A DNA stretch of 5,437 nt, from the NCBI GenBank assembly GCA_900553205.1, contig USCK01000125.1:1-5437 (forward strand), given 5' to 3'. The position numbers and the translations under genes were made by a program. Source of the DNA: an uncultured bacterium. GTDB lineage: Bacteria > Cyanobacteriota > Vampirovibrionia > Gastranaerophilales > Gastranaerophilaceae. This document shows positions 1-5,437 of the stretch, piece by piece (the first letter of the stretch is position 1; every line of letters starts with the position of its first letter). The notes beneath the pieces were generated by a model that saw only the letters and a list, made by a program, of their open reading frames with translations, searched no databases and was not told the origin of the DNA.

Positions 1-432
1 AATCAAATCTCTTAATGTTACAACTCTATTTCTGTTTAATCTTACGCTTGTTCTTCTTTGTAAAACCTCATCAATAGAAACAACATTGTTTGTTGGAATA
101 TATTCTTGTTCATAATCTAATGGCTCTTCGTCATCATAGAACTCAGGTTCTTCTGGTTGAGTGTCAAAATCTGACAATTCAACACCTTCCAAAATGTTAG
201 ATTTAAGTTTCAAAAGTATAGATGCAAATAATAAAGTTCTACCGGTAAGTCTAAGATTTTGAGATTTACTTTGAAACAAATGAGTTAAGTATTTATCTGT
301 AATATCTATAATATCAATGTTCCAAGGGTCAATCTTTCCTTGTCTTGCCATTTGTACAAGGATTTCGATACCATCAACTTCGTTGTTTTCATTGGTTATA
401 TTATTTAGATTTAAATCAAATGCCTCTGTCAT
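1..432 (-). CDS. scpA: Segregation and condensation protein A (kleisin), 5' part, cut by the window edge
   Basis: ScpA is the kleisin subunit that bridges the two SMC heads and recruits ScpB in the bacterial condensin-like complex on the nucleoid. The 144 visible residues start MTEAFDLNLNN. They carry the family's N-terminal signature at residues 22-49 (IEILVQMARQGKIDPWNIDI, then IDITDKYL), followed by the helix LTGRTLLFASILLKLKS at 62-78, matching the conserved 'A..LL.IKS' helix that packs on the SMC neck. An acidic linker (about 85-110, rich in D and E) leads to a basic RRTSVRLNRNRVVTLRDLI stretch typical of the start of the middle region. The C-terminal winged helix that contacts the SMC cap lies beyond position 1. 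The ATG at 430-432 is the only plausible start: the frame has a stop eight codons upstream and no other start codon in between. The gene lies 41 bp after the smc stop with no promoter between them, so it is co-transcribed with smc. Identity rests on recognised motifs and on the neighbour; I am confident of both. Confidence 0.93.
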   Translation of the reverse strand, partial: MTEAFDLNLNNITNENNEVDGIEILVQMARQGKIDPWNIDIIDITDKYLTHLFQSKSQNLRLTGRTLLFASILLKLKSNILEGVELSDFDTQPEEPEFYDDEEPLDYEQEYIPTNNVVSIDEVLQRRTSVRLNRNRVVTLRDLI

Positions 433-438
433 ATTTTG

Positions 439-460
439 TGAGTAACATAAATATTACTCA
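439..460 (-). promoter_or_regulatory. Perfect 7-bp hairpin between the Shine-Dalgarno run and the scpA start
   Basis: On the minus strand TGAGTAA (460-454) and TTACTCA (445-439) are perfect inverted repeats around an 8-nt loop. The stem sits exactly between the G-rich ribosome binding run (463-468) and the six bases CAAAAT before the scpA ATG. Folding it would shorten the gap between run and start codon from 30 to 8 nt. The stem has only two G-C pairs, so it is modest in strength. It could instead be a palindromic protein-binding site. Confidence 0.55.
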
Positions 461-462
461 TT

Positions 463-468
463 CCCCCT
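463..468 (-). promoter_or_regulatory. Shine-Dalgarno run AGGGGG in the smc-scpA gap
   Basis: This is the only strong anti-16S-like run in the 41-bp gap between smc and scpA. It is 30 nt from the scpA ATG in linear distance, too far for normal use, but 8 nt away if the intervening hairpin (439-460) is folded. It also lies 1 nt before another ATG (459-461) that opens a 10-codon frame, a spacing too short to be efficient. Confidence 0.5.
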
Positions 469-473
469 ATTCT

Positions 474-3400
474 CTACTCATCTCTGAGTTTTACCCCTGT
501 AACTTTTGAGATACCTTTTTCTTTTTGAGTTACACCAATAGTCCTATTAGCTGATTCTATCATAGGTTTTCTGTGACTAACTACTATAAATTGCGTATCT
601 TTTGATTGAGTTTGTACAATATGTGCAAGTTTTTCAACATTGATACCGTCTAAATTCGCATCAACTTCGTCAAAAGCGTAGAATGGTGCCGGCATGTATC
701 TTTGTATTGCAAATACAAATGCAAGTGCTGTCAAAGATTTTTCACCACCTGACATTCCCTCAAGTCTTTGTTTCTTCTTATCTCTAGGTTGAGCCTCAAT
801 AGTCAAGCCTCCTGAGAAAGGTGCTTCAGGCTCTTGTAATATTAATGTTCCTTCACCGTCAGAAAGCTTATGGAAAATTTCTTTGAAGTTATCATTAATA
901 TTGTTATAAGTTTTCATGAACGCTTCTTTTTTGTCTTGTTCATATCCACCCATTTTTTCTAATAATTGAAGTCTTTCTTTGGTTAAAGTTTCAATTTTTT
1001 CATTAAGTTCGGTTTCTCTTGCAAGAACTTCATCATATTCTTCAAGAGCTCTCATATTAACACTGCCCAAATCGTCCATTCTCTTTGACAAACGTTGTAT
1101 TTTTGATGCAATTTCTTCCTCACTCATTTCCGGAGGTGTTAGATTATCAATCTCAATACCTGCTTGTTCAAGCTCTTGTCTTACTGTATCAAGTCTTGGT
1201 TCTAGCTCCCTTCTTCTTGATTTGAACGATTCAATCTGTTCTGCAATATTTTCTATCTCAGACATTTTAAGAGTTTTTTTAGTTTTTAAATCAACTAACT
1301 TGTTATTGATTTCGTCACGTTCTTTAAGTAATGCTCCAAGTTTTTCCCGAATTTCTTCTATTTGAGCATTGTATTCTTCAAGTTTTTCTTTTAGAACAAC
1401 AATTTCAGCCTCAAGCTGTTTTTTGTCGTTTTCGCTTTCTTCGTTATTCTTTAGTGCTGTTGTGATATTGCTCTTTAGAGTGCTAATTGTTGTTTTGTTA
1501 AACTCAATTCTTTGTTTAGCTACATCAATATCTTTTTCTGCGTTGCTTTTCTCAATATCCAAGCGCTTGAGCTCGTGTTCAATACCTTCTGTTTGTTCTT
1601 TTAATTTCTTCAAATCGCCTTCGTTCATCAATTTTTCAATTTCATCAATTTGAGATTGCAACTCCCCTTCTTTTTCTAAGAACTTAACATGCTCAATTTC
1701 CATTTTGTCTAACTCTTTTGTTATAGCTTCAATGGTTGGTTCAGCATCTTTTATCAATTTTTGTTTTTCTTCAAACTGTTCTTGAGAAGTTTGGTAATTA
1801 TTATTTAAAGAAGATAATTCACCTTTAGCACGAGCAATTTCATTCATAGCATTGGAATAATCAGTACGAACTTTGTCTAATTTGTTTTCAAGCTCTTTTT
1901 TCTTACTAACCAATTCTTGTTGTTTCTTGGTAAGTTCGTCCAGTTTTGATTTGAATTTGGTTAATTCGTCATCATCATTTACTGTAAATTTCAAACCTGT
2001 TCTTCTTTGAGAACCACCTGAAATTGAACCTGATTTTTCAAACAATGAGCCATCAAGAGTTACCATTCTGTATTTACCGATGAATTTCTTTGCAACATGC
2101 CTGTCCTCAACTACAAGAGTATCACCGACAGCGTAATAAAATGCATTAAGGTATTCATCATCAAAATCAATAAGATTTATTGCAAAATCAATAACCCCTT
2201 TATCTTTTGGCAAATTCAAATGAGAAGGCGCTTTTATAACTCTATTCAATGGAATAAAGGTTGCTCGACCTGCGTTTGAAGATTTTAGAATTTCAATAGC
2301 TCTTGCGGCCACATCTTCATCATCAACTACAATATGTGACATTCTGCCACCAACTGCAATTTCCAGCGCCAAAGAATATTCTTTATCAACCTGTCCCAAT
2401 TTTACAAGTGGTGCATGCACCCCGTCAAGATGAGCGTCCATAACTGTTTGGACCGTATGCCCCAAGTTTGCTTCTTCAGATGCTCTCTTGTTAGCCTCCA
2501 TTTGCATAACTTTTCTGCTAGAAGCCTGTATGTCGTATTCAATATCCCCAAGCTCATTCTTTACGATATCCAAATCATGCATAGCATTTTGTTGAATGAT
2601 TTTGCAGTCTGTAAGCTCTTTGTTTAAAGTATCGACTTGGAGCTCCAAGGATTCTTTATTTGTGTCGTAATTTGATTTAAGGGCTGAATAGCGTTCCAGT
2701 TGAGCTTTTGCATCTTCAATAGATTTTTTTAAACTTGCAAGTTGAGCTTCTTTGGGTGCTTGCTCTTGGATAAGTTTAGTTTCTTTATCTCGTAATTCTT
2801 CTAAAGATTTTCTTAGGTTGTTGCGTTTTGCAAGTTGCTGCTCTGCATTCTCACTTAACCCTGTCATATCTTCGTTGATTTTTGCGAGTTCTGCTTTTTG
2901 AGTCTGTATATCAGCATTTAGTTTTGTTATTCTTTCCTCACAGGCTTTAATAGTCAGTTCTTCATCTTTGTTTTTGTTAATCTGTGTTTCAATACCGTTT
3001 TTGAAACCTTCAATAGATTTCAAACGGTCTTGGATTTGTTTGTTGTTAAAGTTTATAGCAGATTCTTTTCTTGCGATACTGCCCTTACACTCCTCGGCCT
3101 TACCTTGGATTTCTAACTGGTGAGTTTCGCCTTTTTCCTTAACGGTATTGCAAATCTCAAGATACTTTTGATTAATTAGATTCAGTTGCTCATCTAAATC
3201 TTTTACATTTACTTCTTCTTCTTTTTTTCTTTTTGTAAATGTAAGAATGTTCTCATGAGCTTTCTCAAGATTCTTTCTGATATCAAAGAATTTAACTGTT
3301 GTAACTTGACTCTCTAATACAGATTTCTCATCTTTTAATTTCTTATATTTAAGAGCAACTTCGCGTTCTTCTTTTAGTTGTTCAAGTCTGTTTTTAACTT

Positions 3401-3971
3401 CTCCCAAAATTAATGATGAATGTTGAACTCTGTTTTCTACTGTATCAAGTTCTGCAGTTGCCTGATCTATTCTTCTGTCAAAATCTGCTACACCTGCAAT
3501 TTCATCAATAATCTTGCGTCTGTCCATAGGGGTACAGTTTGTAATAGACAAAACATCGTTTTGCATCATAACATTGTAACTGTTTGGCGTGATGTTATGG
3601 TTCTCAAGTTTTGCATGGATATCTGCAAGGGTAACTATTTTGTCGTCCATATAATAAATACTGTTATACCCTTGAGAAGACTTTTTGATTCTTCTTGCTA
3701 CTGTGAAATCTTTTCCGTCGTTAGTTTCGGAGAAAGTAACTTTTACAAATGCTTCATTTCGTTTAGTGTATGTGGAAATAAGGTGAAACAATTTCTCAGC
3801 TCTTAAAGCACGAGAAGTTGACAGCCCCAAGGCAAAAAGGATACTGTCAATAATATTGCTCTTCCCCGACCCGTTTGGACCAGATATTGTTGTAAAACCT
3901 TTTAGTAAAGGAATTTCAACTTTATTGGCAAACGACTTGAAGTTATCTATCTCCAACTGTTTTATGTACAT
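474..3971 (-). CDS. smc: Chromosome partition protein SMC (condensin ATPase), cyanobacterial type
   Basis: SMC forms a V-shaped homodimer that, with ScpA and ScpB, compacts and segregates the chromosome by ATP-driven loop extrusion. The 1165 residues, close to the usual length of about 1190, show the full architecture. The N-terminal head has Walker A GPNGSGKSN (31-39, Lys37), the R-loop region (RALRAEK, 54-60) and the Q-loop (Gln137 in YNVMMQND). A Glu/Lys-rich coiled coil runs from about 170 to 495. The hinge (about 500-660) contains VGGRMSHIVV and the glycine-rich SGSISGGSQ (647-655). The return coiled coil spans about 665-1030. The C-terminal head has signature GMSGGEKSL (1072-1080), Walker B FYAFDEVD (Asp1101, Glu1102), a D-loop ANLD and H-loop His1133. 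All ATPase residues are intact. The ATG at 3969-3971 gives MYIKQLEIDNFKSF, where SMC proteins normally begin, and has AGGGA 5 nt upstream. The wording of both heads resembles cyanobacterial SMCs. It is first in an operon with scpA. Confidence 0.97.
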   Translation of the reverse strand: MYIKQLEIDNFKSFANKVEIPLLKGFTTISGPNGSGKSNIIDSILFALGLSTSRALRAEKLFHLISTYTKRNEAFVKVTFSETNDGKDFTVARRIKKSSQGYNSIYYMDDKIVTLADIHAKLENHNITPNSYNVMMQNDVLSITNCTPMDRRKIIDEIAGVADFDRRIDQATAELDTVENRVQHSSLILGEVKNRLEQLKEEREVALKYKKLKDEKSVLESQVTTVKFFDIRKNLEKAHENILTFTKRKKEEEVNVKDLDEQLNLINQKYLEICNTVKEKGETHQLEIQGKAEECKGSIARKESAINFNNKQIQDRLKSIEGFKNGIETQINKNKDEELTIKACEERITKLNADIQTQKAELAKINEDMTGLSENAEQQLAKRNNLRKSLEELRDKETKLIQEQAPKEAQLASLKKSIEDAKAQLERYSALKSNYDTNKESLELQVDTLNKELTDCKIIQQNAMHDLDIVKNELGDIEYDIQASSRKVMQMEANKRASEEANLGHTVQTVMDAHLDGVHAPLVKLGQVDKEYSLALEIAVGGRMSHIVVDDEDVAARAIEILKSSNAGRATFIPLNRVIKAPSHLNLPKDKGVIDFAINLIDFDDEYLNAFYYAVGDTLVVEDRHVAKKFIGKYRMVTLDGSLFEKSGSISGGSQRRTGLKFTVNDDDELTKFKSKLDELTKKQQELVSKKKELENKLDKVRTDYSNAMNEIARAKGELSSLNNNYQTSQEQFEEKQKLIKDAEPTIEAITKELDKMEIEHVKFLEKEGELQSQIDEIEKLMNEGDLKKLKEQTEGIEHELKRLDIEKSNAEKDIDVAKQRIEFNKTTISTLKSNITTALKNNEESENDKKQLEAEIVVLKEKLEEYNAQIEEIREKLGALLKERDEINNKLVDLKTKKTLKMSEIENIAEQIESFKSRRRELEPRLDTVRQELEQAGIEIDNLTPPEMSEEEIASKIQRLSKRMDDLGSVNMRALEEYDEVLARETELNEKIETLTKERLQLLEKMGGYEQDKKEAFMKTYNNINDNFKEIFHKLSDGEGTLILQEPEAPFSGGLTIEAQPRDKKKQRLEGMSGGEKSLTALAFVFAIQRYMPAPFYAFDEVDANLDGINVEKLAHIVQTQSKDTQFIVVSHRKPMIESANRTIGVTQKEKGISKVTGVKLRDE

Positions 3972-3976
3972 ATAAT

Positions 3977-3981
3977 TCCCT
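3977..3981 (-). promoter_or_regulatory. smc ribosome binding site (decides the start)
   Basis: AGGGA lies 5 nt before the ATG at 3969-3971. A longer frame opens at a TTG (4008-4010) 13 codons upstream. That codon has no Shine-Dalgarno before it and lies only a few bases from the transcription start predicted from the promoter at 4021-4049. The ATG is therefore the supported start. Confidence 0.75.
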
Positions 3982-3982
3982 G

Positions 3983-4004
3983 TTGAGGAAATACTACTCC
4001 CCAA
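3983..4004 (-). other. Hairpin in the smc 5' leader
   Basis: On the minus strand TTGGGGA (4004-3998) can pair with TCCTCAA (3989-3983) through seven pairs, one of them G-U, around an 8-nt loop. It ends one base before the AGGGA ribosome binding site. It buries a competing GGGGA run while leaving the real site exposed. It may be structural chance; no regulator is implied by the sequence. Confidence 0.35.
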
Positions 4005-4020
4005 TATCAACTATATATTA

Positions 4021-4049
4021 ATTAGACACTAAACGAACAGGCATGTCAA
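4021..4049 (-). promoter_or_regulatory. Sigma-70-type promoter of the smc-scpA operon
   Basis: On the minus strand a perfect TTGACA (-35, 4044-4049) is followed by a 17-bp spacer and TCTAAT (-10, 4021-4026), one base off the TATAAT consensus. Transcription should start near 4013-4014, giving a leader of roughly 42 nt before the smc ATG. It lies directly after the prs terminator, so smc is expressed independently of prs. Confidence 0.8.
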
Positions 4050-4054
4050 ATTGT

Positions 4055-4100
4055 AAAGAAATAAAACAAAGAAGATGCCCAACTAAAAGGACATCTTCTT
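4055..4100 (-). terminator. Intrinsic terminator after prs
   Basis: On the minus strand AAGAAGATGTCC (4100-4089) pairs with GGGCATCTTCTT (4080-4069) across an 8-nt loop. It makes a 12-bp stem with a single G-U pair, followed by a T-rich tail (4068-4055, TGTTTTATTTCTTT). The same position is a C-A mismatch if read on the plus strand, which supports minus-strand function, 26 bp after the prs stop. Confidence 0.85.
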
Positions 4101-4126
4101 AAAGAATTTTTGTTTTTTTTGAAAAT

Positions 4127-5137
4127 TTACACCTTCATATCTTTTTCAAAACCAAATAATGAACTGATAGATTCATCATCGTGGATTCTTGAAATAGCTT
4201 GTCCTAAAAGTGGGGCAACTGAAAGTTGAACGACTTTAGAAGGAAGTTTTTCTTTATCCCAAGGTATTGTATTTGTAACAATACATTGTTCTACAGGAGC
4301 ATTTTCAATTCTTTCAAGCGCAGGGCCAGAGAATACTGCATGAGCTGCTCCGATATAAATTTCTTTTGCACCTTTTGATTTAAGAAGTTTAGCACCTTCT
4401 GTAATTGTACCTGCCGTGTCGATAATATCATCGAATAAGATACAAACTTTATCTTTTACATCTCCGATAACATGTGCAGCGATAGCTTCATTGTGTTTAT
4501 CTCTACGCTTGTCAATGATAGCTAACGGACATTCAAGTTGTTTTGCAAAGTGTCTTGAACGCTGTACACCACCGGCATCAGGTGATACGATAACCATTTC
4601 GTCTTGTGGAATATGAAGACCTTTTACATAATCAACCAATATAGGTGTTGCATAAATATGGTCAACCAAAATATTGAAGAAGCCTTGAATTTGACCTGTG
4701 TGCAAATCCATAGCAAGAACTCTATCTGCACCTGCTGTTGTAAGCAAATCTGCTACAAGTTTAGCTGTGATAGCTTCACGACCTGATGTTTTTCTATCTT
4801 GTCTTGCGTATCCGTAATATGGGATAACGGCTGTTATTGTTTTGGCACTTGCACGTTTGAATGCGTCAATTATGATTAATAATTCAACCAAGTTTTCGTT
4901 AACCGGATTACATAAAGGTTGAACGATAAATACATCGTCACCTCTAACACTTTCTTTTACTTGCACATAAATTTCACCGTCTGCAAAGTTTTTAACAACC
5001 ATTGGTCCAACTGTTGTTCCCAAGTAGTCTGCAATTTCTTGAGCAAGTTTTGTATTAGAACGACCTGCAAAAAGTTTGATGTCGTGAGTTGGATTTACTG
5101 CTTTTGCAAGTTCAGGATAAGTCATTTCAAGTACCAT
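4127..5137 (-). CDS. prs: Ribose-phosphate pyrophosphokinase (PRPP synthetase), class I
   Basis: Prs transfers pyrophosphate from ATP to ribose 5-phosphate, making the PRPP used for purine, pyrimidine, histidine, tryptophan and NAD synthesis in the cytoplasm. The 336 residues are slightly longer than the usual 310-330 because of an N-terminal extension of about 18 residues before DIKLFAGRSN. Visible class I motifs are FADGE (51-55), the ATP-site segment YYGYARQDRK (107-116), the metal-binding DLHTGQIQGFF (144-154, His146), SPDAGGVQRSR (185-195), the catalytic flexible loop with Lys210 and Arg212 (DKRRDKHNE) and the PRPP loop DDIIDTAGTI (236-245). No key residue is missing. The ATG at 5135-5137 is supported by AAAGGAAG 8 nt upstream; a second in-frame ATG four codons later lacks such a site. 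It has its own promoter region and terminator, so it is probably monocistronic. The CNPVNENLVELLI wording fits both cyanobacterial and Firmicute-like enzymes. Confidence 0.97.
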   Translation of the reverse strand: MVLEMTYPELAKAVNPTHDIKLFAGRSNTKLAQEIADYLGTTVGPMVVKNFADGEIYVQVKESVRGDDVFIVQPLCNPVNENLVELLIIIDAFKRASAKTITAVIPYYGYARQDRKTSGREAITAKLVADLLTTAGADRVLAMDLHTGQIQGFFNILVDHIYATPILVDYVKGLHIPQDEMVIVSPDAGGVQRSRHFAKQLECPLAIIDKRRDKHNEAIAAHVIGDVKDKVCILFDDIIDTAGTITEGAKLLKSKGAKEIYIGAAHAVFSGPALERIENAPVEQCIVTNTIPWDKEKLPSKVVQLSVAPLLGQAISRIHDDESISSLFGFEKDMKV

Positions 5138-5145
5138 TTATAAGT

Positions 5146-5153
5146 CTTCCTTT
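5146..5153 (-). promoter_or_regulatory. prs ribosome binding site
   Basis: AAAGGAAG on the minus strand lies 8 nt before the prs ATG. It selects that ATG over the second one at codon 5. Confidence 0.8.
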
Positions 5154-5173
5154 CGAAAAAATTCCACGAGAGT

Positions 5174-5201
5174 ATTATAGTATAAAAGGGGTTATTTGGG
5201 G
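5174..5201 (-). promoter_or_regulatory. Probable prs promoter: good -10, no -35, paired CCCC blocks
   Basis: The minus strand has a perfect TATAAT (5174-5179), overlapping a second -10-like TATACT (5179-5184). The six bases 17 bp upstream (TCCCCA, 5197-5202) do not resemble TTGACA. Two CCCC blocks at 5198-5201 and 5188-5191 are spaced exactly 10 bp apart, one helical turn, and occupy the -35 and spacer region. This suggests, but does not prove, activator help. The predicted leader is about 30 nt, too short for a riboswitch. Confidence 0.5.
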
Positions 5202-5245
5202 AGTAAAAATTACAAAAAATTAAGAAAGGTTAAAAAGATTTACAT

Positions 5246-5282
5246 AAAAAAAGCGACTTTGTATATAACAAAGTCGCTTTTT
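5246..5282 (-). terminator. Intrinsic terminator after the upstream gene
   Basis: GCGACTTTG (5253-5261) and CAAAGTCGC (5269-5277) form a perfect 9-bp stem, extended by five A-T pairs, around a 7-nt loop. On the minus strand it is followed by seven T residues (5252-5246). It lies 17 bp after the stop codon of the gene at 5300-5437 and separates it from prs. Confidence 0.9.
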
Positions 5283-5291
5283 AGTTGTTTT

Positions 5292-5311
5292 ATGAAAAAC
5301 TATTTTTTCAT
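5292..5311 (-). other. A/T-rich hairpin spanning the stop codon of the upstream gene
   Basis: ATGAAAAA (5311-5304) and TTTTTCAT (5299-5292) are perfect inverted repeats with the TAG stop inside the 4-nt loop. The last codons (ATG AAA AAA) form one arm. It is weak in base composition and may simply be a chance product of the Lys-Lys ending. The true terminator follows 10 bp later. Confidence 0.3.
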
Positions 5312-5437
5312 AGCATTTTCAACAGCAACGGCACATGCAACAGTAGCACCAACCATTGGGTTGTTACCCATACCGATTACACCCATCATTTCTACGTGAG
5401 CAGGAACTGATGAAGAACCTGCGAATTGAGCATCACC
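5300..5437 (-). CDS. 3' end of a conserved protein gene, probably GGGtGRT family
   Basis: The last 45 codons of an open frame entering from the right edge end at TAG (5300-5302). The peptide begins GDAQFAGSSSVPAHVEMMG and continues with VIGMGNNPMVGATVACAVAV, ending ENAMKK. It is rich in Gly, Ala, Val and Met, has no frameshift, and is followed by a strong terminator, so it is a real gene end. From memory, the SSSVPAHVEMMG and GMGNNPMVGAT wording matches the C-terminus of the GGGtGRT protein family (named after its conserved motif, function not established, about 330 aa). That motif itself would lie outside the window, so the family name is tentative. The alternating small residues near the end could suggest a buried helix; I would not call it a membrane segment. 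Confidence 0.6.
   Translation of the reverse strand, partial: GDAQFAGSSSVPAHVEMMGVIGMGNNPMVGATVACAVAVENAMKK

Noticed and set aside
979..1653. Two plus-strand open frames (979-1365 and 1369-1653) with Ser/Leu/Phe-rich products
   Set aside because: They are antisense to the smc coiled coil. Reverse-reading Glu/Lys-rich codons gives Ser, Phe and Leu runs, with no ribosome binding site or family match.
3420..3806. Plus-strand open frame of 128 codons
   Set aside because: It is antisense to the conserved SMC N-terminal head, has Cys/Phe-rich low-complexity content and no start signals.
474..3971. SMC-like protein of a defence system (Wadjet JetC, RecN or Rad50-type) rather than housekeeping SMC
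   Set aside because: It has a full canonical SMC hinge and length, and scpA follows in the same operon. RecN is much shorter, Rad50 has a zinc hook (CxxC) instead of this hinge, and no Jet-like partner genes are present.
4101..4120. Plus-strand terminator using the T-rich run at 4107-4120
   Set aside because: Read on the plus strand the stem has a C-A mismatch, the T run is offset from the stem, and no plus-strand gene precedes it.
5138..5245. Riboswitch or other structured RNA (for example PRPP-sensing) in the prs leader
   Set aside because: The predicted leader from the -10 at 5174-5179 is only about 30 nt, and no multi-helix fold or expression platform is visible.
5196..5399. Plus-strand open frame of 67 codons across the prs upstream region
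   Set aside because: It runs through the intrinsic terminator and antisense to the conserved gene end at 5300-5437; no ribosome binding site supports it.

Overview
This is an ordinary, AT-rich stretch of bacterial chromosome with every gene on the minus strand. Read in the direction of transcription (high to low coordinates), it holds the 3' end of a conserved protein gene (probably the GGGtGRT family), prs (ribose-phosphate pyrophosphokinase), smc (chromosome-partition ATPase) and the 5' part of scpA (kleisin partner of SMC). Both window edges cut a gene.

The likely source is the non-photosynthetic sister lineage of Cyanobacteria (Vampirovibrionia/Melainabacteria, such as gut Gastranaerophilales). 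This is inferred, from memory of family sequences and without a search. The SMC head is of the cyanobacterial type at both ends: a PLLKGF...SGPNGSGKSN N-terminus and a GMSGGEKSLTALAF...PFYAFDEVDANLDG...RTIGVTQ C-terminus. The DNA is far more AT-rich than most cyanobacteria, and an AT-rich gut Melainabacterium would fit both facts.

Layout. Positions 5300-5437 are the last 45 codons of the upstream gene, followed by a strong intrinsic terminator (5246-5282). Positions 5138-5245 hold the prs promoter region (a TATAAT -10 with no good -35, but two CCCC blocks one helical turn apart) and a good ribosome binding site. prs occupies 4127-5137 and is closed by its own terminator (4055-4100). Almost touching that terminator is a near-consensus promoter, TTGACA-17 bp-TCTAAT (4021-4049), which drives smc. 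smc is best started at the ATG at 3971, giving 1165 aa, rather than at the TTG 13 codons upstream. scpA follows 41 bp after the smc stop with no promoter or terminator between them, so smc-scpA is an operon. No gene-free stretch exceeds about 165 bp.

Function. SMC and ScpA (with ScpB, not in the window) form the condensin-like ring that organises and segregates the chromosome. prs supplies PRPP for nucleotide, histidine, tryptophan and NAD synthesis; it is a neighbour with separate transcription signals. I found no mobile element, CRISPR, tRNA/rRNA or undescribed multi-gene system. The most interesting local signal is at the scpA start: the only strong Shine-Dalgarno run is 30 nt from the ATG, and a perfect 7-bp hairpin exactly in between would bring the effective spacing to 8 nt.
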